From positions 1 to 64,000 of the forward strand of contig NZ_JBCMNM010000042.1 in the NCBI RefSeq assembly GCF_050459865.1: a DNA stretch of 64,000 nucleotides, written 5' to 3'. Position numbers and translations under genes: made by a program. This stretch comes from Rummeliibacillus pycnus_B. GTDB lineage: Bacteria > Bacillota > Bacilli > Bacillales_A > Planococcaceae. Of this stretch, positions 44,047 to 52,014 are shown piece after piece. Numbering within the stretch: position 1 is the stretch's first letter; each line of letters starts with the position of its first letter. Below the pieces are notes generated by a model, which ran no database searches, had not been told where the DNA came from, and was given only the letters and a program-made list of their open reading frames with translations.

Positions 44047-44105
44047 AATACGACTTAATCGAAAAATGTGTTCATTCACATAGTTTTCGTTAAGTCGTAT
44101 TTTTA
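44047..44105. repeat. Dispersed palindrome/terminator, copy 1
   Basis: AATACGACTTAATCGAAAA pairs with TTTTCGTTAAGTCGTATT around a loop that itself contains ATGTG/CACAT; TTTTTATTTTAA follows. The same element with small changes is at 60895-60953. It can serve as terminator of the transporter gene. Confidence 0.85.
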
Positions 44106-44228
44106 TTTTAATCTTTTTACGATTTTGTATTAGGAGTATTGCAAACTAGAAGGATTAATTTATTCAAATGAGGGCATAGTAACTAATGAAAGAATATTAG
44201 AAATTACGAAGCTGGAGGAGAATAAGGC

Positions 44229-46142
44229 TTGAAGAGAAAGATTTGGAGATGGGTAGGTATTTTTATGATTACTGTAATTGTCGCAGTATCCGTCCTACTT
44301 TACCAAATTACTTTTACAGGAGAGAATATCTATCCAAACACAAAAAAGAAACATGCAATGATTCGATTGGAAGACGTTGGGCCAGGTGGTGTCTATGGTA
44401 GTCTGGAAGGTTTAGGAAAATTACGAGCCGTTATGGAATACATCCAGACGCAGAATATACCTTATCATATGGCCGTTATTCCAAGATGGATAAGTGTTGA
44501 AATGGATGGAACATGGAAGGAAAGAGGAATAGATGACCCTAATCCAGATCTCGTGGTAAGTCATTTTATCAGCCTTCTTCAAGAAGGTGAGAAACGAGGG
44601 GCTATTCTAGGAATGCATGGATATAGCCATCAATTTGGAGATTCCGACAAGCCTAATGATAATCAGAATTCTGGAATTGGCAATGAGTTTAATGTGAAAG
44701 GGGTACCTGAAACGAAGGAAAGTTCATATGCAGCTGAACGAATTACTCAAAGTATTGCAGCGTTTGATAAAGCTGGCTTACATCCTGAGTTTTGGGAAAC
44801 ACCACATTATCATGACAAAAGGGTTCAGGAGAAGTTGTTCCGTTCTTTCATTGGTATCCTGTATCAGCCTGATTTTTTTTCTCTTCGTTCACTTAAAGAT
44901 ATAAACGTTTACGATAGTACTAATTTTTGGGGCCAGAGGAGTCTAGGGTCCATTTATGTGCCCACAACTTACAGTTATGTTGCGGACAGAAAATCAGTGG
45001 ACCGGATCTTATCAAAAGCTGCCAAAGACGATGGTCTAGCTTCCTTATACTTTCATCCATTTATGGAATTTCCTTATTTGGAGGAACAGTTAGGAGCAGA
45101 TGGAAAGCAGTTGATAAGGGAAGGGTTACCTGTTTTTAAATATAAGGAAGATGGCGAAATTTCGTATCTTCATAGGCTGTTGGATGGTTTTGAAAAAGAG
45201 GGTTACCGCTGGATGTCACTCCATGATATTGTTCCGTTTACCCCTGCTCATCGTGTGACGTTACCACTTAAAACGAAAACCCAGCAAGTATTATTCGGAG
45301 ATGTAATTGGACAAGGACATGCGGATGTAATTGTAGTCGAAAAGCATCGTGTGTTGGTTATACCTCAAACATATACATTGCCGCGCAATCGTCCGCAGCC
45401 TGCATCTCAAATATGGCTGAATTATACCTTTACAACTGAAGAAGAATTTTTCCTTTCAGATTGGAACAGTGATGGTAAGCAGGATTTAATTGTCTATAAC
45501 AAAAAAACAGGAGAGCTTCGGATTTCTTGGGCAGGGAAAGGTCAGTTTCTAACTCCTGCTTTGCTTGGTAAACTGCCTTCTGGACTTCAATTCATGGAGG
45601 GATTCCAATCAGAAAAAGGTAGTGGGTTAATTGCTAAACAAAAAGGGCAAATAATATTCATTCATTATGTGAATAATAAGCTTGTCATAAGTACGGTAAA
45701 GTATCCTTTTCCTAAAGATTCGAATTTATACATAGGACGATTTGAAAGCTCTACTCAAAACGACATCCTTTGTGTATCACGAAAAGACCCTCATGTATCC
45801 ATTCTCTATTATGAAGGGAATGATCAATACACTAAGCCTAAAGTAATTGAAGGGATTAAGTTACATCGAAGTGATCAATTACTTGTGGGCGATCCAAATG
45901 GAGATGGGAAAAGCGATTTAATTATTTATTCTTCTGATACTGGTGTATGGCAAATATACGAGAACAAAGGGAATAGTCGGTTTGTTCGGCTAGATAATGA
46001 CTTTGGTCCATGGGCTCATGGAAAAGGGAGAATCGGATTTGTTGCCGACTTTGATGGCAATGGAAAAACAGATATTGGATCCTACGATAATTCGGAGAAT
46101 ATATTAGATATCGCTCTGTCTTTTCGTAATGTGAATCCTTAA
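44229..46142 (+). CDS. DUF2334 deacetylase-like protein with VCBS/FG-GAP-type repeats
   Basis: A 637-residue protein anchored by an N-terminal helix (VGIFMITVIVAVSVLLYQITF) and otherwise outside the membrane. Residues ~38-330 are a DUF2334 domain, a branch of the polysaccharide-deacetylase (NodB) fold: HAMIRLEDVGPGG, HMAVIPRWIS, LGMHGYSHQFG and FWETPHYHDK carry the Asp/His metal ligands. Residues ~350-630 contain repeats such as FLSDWNSDGKQDLIVYN, VGDPNGDGKSDLIIYSS and VADFDGNGKTDIGSYD, calcium-binding FG-GAP/VCBS-type blades. TTG start after GGAGGAG. The next gene, 18 bases on, is a glycosyltransferase, so removal of acetyl groups from a secreted polysaccharide is likely. Confidence 0.87.
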   Translation: MKRKIWRWVGIFMITVIVAVSVLLYQITFTGENIYPNTKKKHAMIRLEDVGPGGVYGSLEGLGKLRAVMEYIQTQNIPYHMAVIPRWISVEMDGTWKERGIDDPNPDLVVSHFISLLQEGEKRGAILGMHGYSHQFGDSDKPNDNQNSGIGNEFNVKGVPETKESSYAAERITQSIAAFDKAGLHPEFWETPHYHDKRVQEKLFRSFIGILYQPDFFSLRSLKDINVYDSTNFWGQRSLGSIYVPTTYSYVADRKSVDRILSKAAKDDGLASLYFHPFMEFPYLEEQLGADGKQLIREGLPVFKYKEDGEISYLHRLLDGFEKEGYRWMSLHDIVPFTPAHRVTLPLKTKTQQVLFGDVIGQGHADVIVVEKHRVLVIPQTYTLPRNRPQPASQIWLNYTFTTEEEFFLSDWNSDGKQDLIVYNKKTGELRISWAGKGQFLTPALLGKLPSGLQFMEGFQSEKGSGLIAKQKGQIIFIHYVNNKLVISTVKYPFPKDSNLYIGRFESSTQNDILCVSRKDPHVSILYYEGNDQYTKPKVIEGIKLHRSDQLLVGDPNGDGKSDLIIYSSDTGVWQIYENKGNSRFVRLDNDFGPWAHGKGRIGFVADFDGNGKTDIGSYDNSENILDIALSFRNVNP

Positions 46143-46160
46143 TGTCGAAAGGAAGAACTT

Positions 46161-47399
46161 ATGCATCTATTTTTCATAATAATTGCTGACATATTGCAAG
46201 TAATTATTTTTTCCATTACTATTTTTCAATTTATAATCAGTTTAGCTGGTTATAGAAAGGGGAAAGAGGATACAGAAGAGAAGCATTCACCAGAAAAGTC
46301 ATTTGCCATACTTGTTGCGGCACATAATGAGGAGAAGGTGATTGCCCCACTCCTAGATAACCTCAACAACTTGGACTACCCCAAAGAATTGTATGAGGTC
46401 TTCGTCATCTGTGATAACTGTACAGACCGCACCGCACAGATTTCGATTGAGCATGGAGTTCATGCAATGGAGAGGTTTGATGATGTTCAAAAGGGAAAAG
46501 GATTCGCAGTTGAATGGATGCTAAATCAGCTATGGAAAAGGGAGCGACAGTTCGATGCTGTTGTCATATTTGATGCTGACAATTTAGTTAGCGGAAACTT
46601 TTTACATGAAATGAATAACAAGTTACTAAATGGCTATAGAGTGATACAAGGCTACGTAGAAACGAAAAACCCATATGATTCATGGGTTACACTTTCGTAT
46701 GCGATCAGTTATTGGTTCATGAATAAGATGTGGCAACAGGCTAGGCAAAATTGGGGGATGCCGAACACCTTGGCTGGAACAGGAATGGTCTTCGATTCTG
46801 ATTTACTCAAGGAGATGGGGTGGAATGCAACATCGCTTACGGAGGATGTAGAATTTACGGCGCGTTGCGTTCTCAAAGGAATCTATCCCACATGGGCTAA
46901 TGATGCGATTATTTATGATGAAAAACCCATCACACTTAGGAGCTCTTTTAAGCAGAGAATACGTTGGATAAGAGGACATACTGAATGTGCAATGAGATAT
47001 ATGAAGCCACTTCTAAGCCATGCCGTTAGAACACGAAATTTTTCTGAATTTGATGCGGCTTTGTACTTATTCCAGCCTATCCGGTTCTTGTTCGTTGCAG
47101 CTGTGTGGGTCATGACCTATTTGCAATTAGGAACTCCTTTATATACTCACTTTCCCTTTTTAAAAATAGTTCCCGACTGGGCTTGGATTGTGTTAAACAT
47201 CGCCTTATTTTTGCAATTCCCATTAGTCATGATGTTAGAGAAACGACCTTTGAAAGCTTATTGGGGGCTCATACTATTTCCAGTGTTCCAATTCACGTGG
47301 TTCCCGATTACTTTAATAGGCTTATTCACAAGTAAGAATAAAGCTTGGCACCATACAGTCCATACACGTTCAATTCGATTTGAGGATATGAAGGAATGA
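46161..47399 (+). CDS. Membrane glycosyltransferase family 2 (cellulose/PNAG synthase-like)
   Basis: A 412-residue processive-type glycosyltransferase. It has one N-terminal helix, the GT2 domain (FAILVAAHNEEKVIAPLLDN; VICDNCTDRT; the DAD sugar-nucleotide metal motif in VIFDADN; SLTEDVEF with the catalytic ED; QRIRWIRGH, the QxxRW acceptor motif) and three C-terminal helices. These are the D,D,D,QxxRW signatures of hyaluronan, cellulose and poly-N-acetylglucosamine synthases. With the DUF2334 deacetylase-like gene directly upstream it forms a two-gene exopolysaccharide unit that recalls PgaC/PgaB. Polymer identity is not known. Confidence 0.9.
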   Translation: MHLFFIIIADILQVIIFSITIFQFIISLAGYRKGKEDTEEKHSPEKSFAILVAAHNEEKVIAPLLDNLNNLDYPKELYEVFVICDNCTDRTAQISIEHGVHAMERFDDVQKGKGFAVEWMLNQLWKRERQFDAVVIFDADNLVSGNFLHEMNNKLLNGYRVIQGYVETKNPYDSWVTLSYAISYWFMNKMWQQARQNWGMPNTLAGTGMVFDSDLLKEMGWNATSLTEDVEFTARCVLKGIYPTWANDAIIYDEKPITLRSSFKQRIRWIRGHTECAMRYMKPLLSHAVRTRNFSEFDAALYLFQPIRFLFVAAVWVMTYLQLGTPLYTHFPFLKIVPDWAWIVLNIALFLQFPLVMMLEKRPLKAYWGLILFPVFQFTWFPITLIGLFTSKNKAWHHTVHTRSIRFEDMKE

Positions 47400-47460
47400 T
47401 GGTTTGGAATAAGTTTTTCAAATCTTTTTCAAAATAACAGCTGGAAGGCATGTGAGAGTT

Positions 47461-47551
47461 TATTCGCTCTCTTAAGGGGGCTATTCGCTCTTCCAACAGA
47501 TTTATTCGCTTTCTCTAGTACTTTATTCGCTCTTTTTGGAATTGTATTCGC
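47461..47551. repeat. Array of five TATTCGC(TCT) units at 21-bp spacing
   Basis: TATTCGC begins at 47461, 47482, 47503, 47524 and 47545, exactly 21 bases apart; TCT or a near match follows in each. Spacers contain CTAGTAC and TTGGAAT, which also occur in the spacers of the 35950 array. It lies between two convergent genes and has no open frame. Confidence 0.88.
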
Positions 47552-47650
47552 CCTATTAGCATTTTAAGTCCTCGAAATCGATTAGAGAAACTGCGAGGTA
47601 ATAGAAGATGTGAATCGAGAAATAGTCATTATCGTAGCCGATAAAATTCA

Positions 47651-47692
47651 AAAAAGATGCTGCCTGCAAAATACAGAACAGCATCTTCTTTA
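47651..47692. terminator. Bidirectional terminator
   Basis: AAGATGCTG pairs with CAGCATCTT around a ~16-base loop; T-rich on one side and A-rich on the other. It separates the glycosyltransferase gene from the convergent pit operon. Confidence 0.78.
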
Positions 47693-47747
47693 ATTTGGTA
47701 TACCTGTTTTTTACTTAACTTTCATTTGAAGAATTTTCAATAGCTTT

Positions 47748-48371
47748 TTATATCATCCTAACGCAGATCCTATGGTAAATATCCACCGTATCCCCCAATA
47801 AAATAGCTGCTTCTTTTAGAACATCATATACTTCTTTATATTTTAAGATGGTAATAGAATCATTGTTTGTAAAGAGCTCTGCCAGTCCTGAAATATAGAT
47901 ATCTTCCATCGATTGTTGAGCAATTCTGATTTCTGCAATTCTGCTTTGGCATTCATCAGGTTTTTTCTCCAAAATTAATATTGCGTCACTGAGTTCTAAG
48001 GCTCCCTGACTTAATAAACTAGTAATTCCTATGATTGTAGAGTCCGCATCGATGTTTAAAGCCTTAATTGTCTTAAAAATAGATATGGAGCAGTCACTAA
48101 TTTTGTTCATCGACACAGAAATAGAATAAAGATCCTGTCTATCAAAGGGAGTTGCAAATGCTTCTACAAGGTCATGCTCAAGCTGAAAACGTATAGTATC
48201 CGCTTCCTTTTTCTTATTGAATAAATCAAGAGAATCGGATTCACCTTTGTCCTTAATCCATCCGTTCAATGAATCAATGATTTGATAATTTGTTTTGCTT
48301 TGATTCAAAAGCATGGAATAGAAATCATACTTTTTTGGGAATATTTTATCCAAAAAATTATTATCACTCAT
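47748..48371 (-). CDS. DUF47 (PhoU-like) phosphate-transport accessory protein
   Basis: About 207 residues, all-helical. ATG 48371 (MSDNNFLDKIFPKKYDFYSM) is the true start: GGGAGG lies 8 bases ahead and the codon overlaps the stop of pit (TAATG). FPKKYDFYSMLLNQ is the standard DUF47 opening, with conserved ...EADTIRFQLEHDLVEAFATPFDRQDLYSIS, where the PFDREDI-like block is diagnostic. DUF47 proteins partner PiT phosphate transporters and probably tune their activity. Translational coupling supports this. The longer frame from 48446 is inside pit and is not used. Confidence 0.92.
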   Translation of the reverse strand: MSDNNFLDKIFPKKYDFYSMLLNQSKTNYQIIDSLNGWIKDKGESDSLDLFNKKKEADTIRFQLEHDLVEAFATPFDRQDLYSISVSMNKISDCSISIFKTIKALNIDADSTIIGITSLLSQGALELSDAILILEKKPDECQSRIAEIRIAQQSMEDIYISGLAELFTNNDSITILKYKEVYDVLKEAAILLGDTVDIYHRICVRMI

Positions 48372-49411
48372 TAAAAAATCCTCCCATTCATTAAAAAGTA
48401 GACAATAGCAGCAGCTATGGCAGAACACGGGATGGTGATAAACCATGCTGTAACTATTTCTTTACCAATGTTCCAGTTTACCATACGATATTCGTCTGCT
48501 GAACCAACCCCCATAATACCACCGACAACCACATGTGTTGTGGAAACGGGTGCACCAGTAAAAGTAGCGAGTAGGATAGAAGTTCCTGAAGAGAGCATTG
48601 AATTTAAGCTATGAATTGGTCTGAGATCATATATTTTGTTTCCAATCGTCTTCATGATTTTCCATCCACCTAAAGCAGTACCTATGAACATGACCAAGCC
48701 TACTGCTAATTTAATGAGAAGTGGAACACCATGAGAATTCACGATTCCGGCAGATATAAGTGCCAGTGAAATCAACCCGGTTATTTTCTGAGAATCATTT
48801 GATCCGTGGCTAAATGCCAGAGCAGCTGCCACAATCCACTGCAGCTTATTGATCGTACCATTAATGCTGAACTTAGCATTTCTTAACAACAGAGCAGATA
48901 TTTTTTGAATTACATATGCAATGACGAAACCCAGGACAGGGGAAAGAATCAGTGAAACGATAACCTTCATAATCCCTACCAACTGGTGATTGCCTGAAAA
49001 GAGCTCCGAAACTCCCCATAAAATGCTACTAGGTCCATTTGCAATCCAAGCAGCTCCAACAAGACCTCCGATAAGAGCATGAGTTGAACTGGAAGGAATG
49101 CCGATTTTCCAAGTAATGAGATTCCAAACTACCGCACCGAAAATAGACGCGATTAATATATGTATAAGATGAATCCCTGGAGAGAGTTTAACGATTGCTG
49201 ACACAGTATCAGCAACTTGATTTCCACTAAAAATAACACCTAGTGATCCGAAAATCGCAACAATCAGCACCGCTTGAACAGGACTAGCAGCTTTGCAAGC
49301 AATCATCGTAGCAACAACTGAACTCGCATCATGCAATCCATTTGTCAGCGTAAAAATCAATGCAATAATAATCACAACAGCCAATAACCAATAGATTCCT
49401 GTTAACACCAT
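48371..49411 (-). CDS. pit: PiT-family inorganic phosphate transporter
   Basis: A 346-residue membrane transporter with ten or more helices that takes up phosphate (often as metal-phosphate) with a cation. Both PD001131-type signature repeats are present: LTNGLHDASSVVATMIACKA near the N terminus and AAALAFSHGSNDSQKITGL in the second half; FTGAPVSTTHVVVGGIMGVG and SSSTHALIGGLVGAAW are the paired G-STTH/SSTH motifs. It is the first gene of the pit-DUF47 operon. CCTCC on the minus strand complements a GGAGGGGG-type site 6 bases before ATG. Confidence 0.94.
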   Translation of the reverse strand: MVLTGIYWLLAVVIIIALIFTLTNGLHDASSVVATMIACKAASPVQAVLIVAIFGSLGVIFSGNQVADTVSAIVKLSPGIHLIHILIASIFGAVVWNLITWKIGIPSSSTHALIGGLVGAAWIANGPSSILWGVSELFSGNHQLVGIMKVIVSLILSPVLGFVIAYVIQKISALLLRNAKFSINGTINKLQWIVAAALAFSHGSNDSQKITGLISLALISAGIVNSHGVPLLIKLAVGLVMFIGTALGGWKIMKTIGNKIYDLRPIHSLNSMLSSGTSILLATFTGAPVSTTHVVVGGIMGVGSADEYRMVNWNIGKEIVTAWFITIPCSAIAAAIVYFLMNGRIF

Positions 49412-49647
49412 TGCCCCCTCCTTTATTTATATTTACATTATACTAATCAGATTGCATAAAAATAAATAAGAATATTTGTTACACTTAAGGTACTTTTTCT
49501 TTTCTATAAATCTTAACTTTATCTTCAACCAACTAAGTTTTATAAGAAAATTATGTGGTAAAAATTTACTTTTTTATTGAAATTCTATTCTTTATTTTTC
49601 CAAAATAGATATAATATGAACTAAATCTATAAGGAGTTTTTTAATAA

Positions 49648-50130
49648 ATGAAAATAGAAACCTATATTTTATTGGAAGATAAGGATATTTGTGTTCCTTT
49701 GGATGGACAAGATGAAATAAAGCGTTTTACAGATAGTAAAGAGGATTTAATTGTAGAAGATTTATTGATATTAGATGGAACGATTACGTTTAAACATAAA
49801 AATGAAAGTATAGCAGACTTCGATAATTTAGACAGTATTAATACGCTTTGGCATTATTATACGAATGTTCTTTTTGATTTTTTAGATGAAGGATACGGAC
49901 AGGTTTATTATCCCGATTTGCCATTAGAAATTACATTAGAAAAGAAATCAAAAAAGGAATTAATATTATCTTTAGAAGATCAAATACTGGTGTGTGACAT
50001 AGATATTTTTTTAAAAGAATTTTATAAAGCAAGTAATAAATTTATTGAATTAAGAATTTTTATTACAGATGGTAAATATGATGATAATTTTAAAAAAAGT
50101 ATAAAGAAATTAAAAAAATATATTGATTGA
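49648..50130 (+). CDS. Orphan immunity-like protein (paralogue of 56430)
   Basis: A 160-residue acidic protein starting MKIETYILLEDKDI after AAGGAG. It aligns with the 56430 product from end to end (LLxLDGxIxFxx, IxxFDxxDxIxxLWxxYxN, Y-P-PIEI-EKK, FxExxY), and that protein directly follows a secreted toxin. By this relation it should be an antidote for a toxin of that type, but no toxin gene is near. DNA after its stop (50145-50180) also resembles the DNA after the broken third copy at 56338. Family name unknown. Confidence 0.65.
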   Translation: MKIETYILLEDKDICVPLDGQDEIKRFTDSKEDLIVEDLLILDGTITFKHKNESIADFDNLDSINTLWHYYTNVLFDFLDEGYGQVYYPDLPLEITLEKKSKKELILSLEDQILVCDIDIFLKEFYKASNKFIELRIFITDGKYDDNFKKSIKKLKKYID

Positions 50131-50303
50131 AATTTTAATTAGTTTTGGTAAGTATCAACGATAAGCGAAGAAAAGGCGTCCTCTAAGGTTAACGGATAGG
50201 TTCGGTTTTGAAGTATATAATCTGAATTCGTGACCGATTTAGCAAAACAATAAGTAAGAATATCATCGTTAAATTAGCATACAAAAATGCAATGGAATTG
50301 GTT
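50131..50303. other. Spacer behind the orphan immunity gene
   Basis: Contains AAGTATCAACGATAAGCGAA, a near copy of the sequence at 56341, followed by a degraded hairpin. No gene. Confidence 0.4.
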
Positions 50304-50392
50304 TGAACTGACCCCAGTGGGTTAGACAAAATAAAAAAGCATCTTTAAAGGAATTTGGTTTGAGTTACCTAACTATTTCTTGGAGATGCTTT
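50304..50392. mobile_element. Possible IS3-family terminal relic
   Basis: TGAACTGACCCC followed by GTTAGACAAAATAAA resembles the end of IS3/IS150-type elements of bacilli. A hairpin AAAAGCATCT...AGATGCTTTT follows. No transposase coding remains are visible. 50393-50561 holds only a 30-codon start-less frame (EKEPEGRLVEEGVLYLTEE) of unknown origin. Confidence 0.35.
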
Positions 50393-50561
50393 TACTAATG
50401 GGGACAAGAGTATGTTATCTTTATCATTAAACATTCAATTTAATGGTGTATAGATACTCAAAAGAAAAAGAACCAGAGGGCAGGTTAGTGGAAGAAGGTG
50501 TTTTATACCTTACTGAAGAATGTATGGGAGAGTAGAATTAATTTAAAAAGGAGAAATAACT

Positions 50562-50975
50562 ATGACAAAACAATTTTGGATCAACTTGCCAGTTAAAGAT
50601 ACAAATAAATCAAAAGAGTTTTACAGCAAACTTGGATTTTCGACCAATACACCACTTGGCAATAGCGATCAAGTGCAATTAGTCATCGGAGATAATAATG
50701 CTACCGTAATGCTTTTTCCTGTTTCCACTTTCGAAAATTTTACCAAACAAGAAATAGTCGATACAAAACAAGCTACTGAAGTATTATTTTCCATTGATGC
50801 AGAGAGTAAAGAAGAAGTAGATGAAATAGCAAAGAGGGCAGTGCAGGCTGGAGGAACAATTTTTGGTGATCCCTCAGAGAACCAAGGTTGGATGTACGGA
50901 TGCGGCTTTGCTGATTTGGATGGTCACCGCTGGAATGTATTGTATATGGATATGAGCAAGATGCCGAAAGGGTAA
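50562..50975 (+). CDS. VOC-family (glyoxalase-like) protein
   Basis: A 137-residue vicinal-oxygen-chelate protein with two beta-alpha-beta-beta-beta modules: FWINLPVKDTNKSKEFYSKLGF at the start and EVDEIAKRAVQAGGTIFGDP...FADLDGHRWNVLYMD at the end. The latter has the GF-D-DGH-W pattern common in the PhnB/YaeR-like branch. The usual metal ligands (His/Glu pairs) are incomplete, so activity is uncertain; resistance or unknown metabolite conversion are options. AAAGGAG precedes ATG. It may share a transcript with the GNAT gene 22 bases downstream. Confidence 0.85.
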   Translation: MTKQFWINLPVKDTNKSKEFYSKLGFSTNTPLGNSDQVQLVIGDNNATVMLFPVSTFENFTKQEIVDTKQATEVLFSIDAESKEEVDEIAKRAVQAGGTIFGDPSENQGWMYGCGFADLDGHRWNVLYMDMSKMPKG

Positions 50976-50997
50976 GAAATAGAGGAGTTGTCTGCAG

Positions 50998-51582
50998 TTG
51001 AAAGAAAATAAACTATTCACAATTGATTGTGGTGAATTTTACTTAAGGGAATTTTGTGAAGAGGATGTGGATGCAATCGTTGAAATTACATCTCAACATG
51101 AAGTCGCTGAGTTTTTACCAGATTGGAAATCCACTAGAGAACAGCGCTTAGATTGGACTATAAACGAAGATATTCCTGATAATAAAGCGTTTTTAGCTGC
51201 TGTTCCGAATCTCAATCAGGAAATTATAAGACTTGGGATAATCTTAAAAGAAACAAGTGAATTTATTGGTTTTTGTACTTCAGGGATAAAGAAAGAATTA
51301 AGTGGATCAAACCGAGAAGTTGCATATGCAATTTCAAAGCATTACCGAAACAAGGGCTATACAACAAAAGCTGTAAAAGGATTAATCCAATATTTATTTC
51401 AGCATACAAATGTGAAACTCATTAATGCGGTTGTTCTCCTACATAATGGTAGCTCTAATAAAGTTATTCAAAAATGCGGATTTCATCTGAAAGGGAATGC
51501 AGAAATAGATGGAGAACAGTTCAACCACTATGTTTTAAAGAAAGAAGACTGGAAAAGTATACAGTCGGAAGAATTTTGTTAG
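50998..51582 (+). CDS. GNAT N-acetyltransferase (RimJ/RimL-like)
   Basis: A 194-residue acetyltransferase of the RimJ/RimL type: FYLREFCEEDVDAIVEITS at the start, EFIGFCTSGIKKE, the CoA loop AYAISKHYRNKGYTTKAVKGL and NAVVLLHNGSSNKVIQKCGF near the end. It would acetylate a protein N terminus or small amine. TTG start with GAGGAG 10 bases ahead. It follows the VOC gene closely and is probably co-transcribed with it. Confidence 0.85.
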   Translation: MKENKLFTIDCGEFYLREFCEEDVDAIVEITSQHEVAEFLPDWKSTREQRLDWTINEDIPDNKAFLAAVPNLNQEIIRLGIILKETSEFIGFCTSGIKKELSGSNREVAYAISKHYRNKGYTTKAVKGLIQYLFQHTNVKLINAVVLLHNGSSNKVIQKCGFHLKGNAEIDGEQFNHYVLKKEDWKSIQSEEFC

Positions 51583-51628
51583 TTAGCATAAGAAAAACGC
51601 CTCCTTCAAATTGATACGTTAGATTATG

Positions 51629-51681
51629 TTGCCAGGCACTCACAGAAATTACGACATTTATCTGTTTGAGTACCTGGCACC
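51629..51681. repeat. Hairpin built on a TGCCAGGTACTCA element
   Basis: TTGCCAGGCACTCA pairs with TTGAGTACCTGGCA around ~23 bases, followed by CCTTTATTATT. The GTGCCAGGTAC word also occurs at 7411-7421 and, damaged, at 13849, so it is a dispersed motif. It may act as terminator of the GNAT gene. Confidence 0.6.
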
Positions 51682-51767
51682 TTTATTATTTGTTTTGGGG
51701 GCAGTCACCTGAAGTGAGAGGTGCAAGGTTGTTGAATTTTTAAAAACTTATAAGGAGAAGAATCCAC

Positions 51768-51932
51768 ATGAATTTTTTGTTAAAAGTAATAATAATATAT
51801 CTAGTTATTTCATTTTTAGGATTTTATTTTGTTTTAAAGAGAGAATTGGTTACTGCTATTATTGATTCTTTTGTAGGATCAGTAATATTTTTGATAGTTT
51901 TCAAGATTTTAATAAAAAACACTCCTAAATAA
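51768..51932 (+). CDS. Small two-helix membrane protein (54 aa)
   Basis: ATG follows AAGGAGAAG at 8 bases. The product is MNFLLKVIIIYLVISFLGFY, a short charged loop KRELVTAIIDSF, then VGSVIFLIVFKILI and KNTPK. It is predicted to span the membrane twice. Family unknown. A terminator overlaps the end of the gene. Confidence 0.55.
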   Translation: MNFLLKVIIIYLVISFLGFYFVLKRELVTAIIDSFVGSVIFLIVFKILIKNTPK

Positions 51933-51947
51933 ATTAGGATGTTTTTT
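51915..51947 (+). terminator. Rho-independent terminator
   Basis: AACACTCCTAA pairs with TTAGGATGTT (one bulge) around ATAAA, followed by six T; it overlaps the last codons of the small membrane protein. Confidence 0.8.
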
Positions 51948-52014
51948 ATTAACTCTGTTTTATGTTTGTTCTTATTTTAATAACCCTAGACCTTTTCTTC
52001 CCGAATTTTTCTAA

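Noticed and set aside
47461..47551. CRISPR-like array
   Set aside because: Same argument: 21-bp period is far too short for repeat-spacer units.
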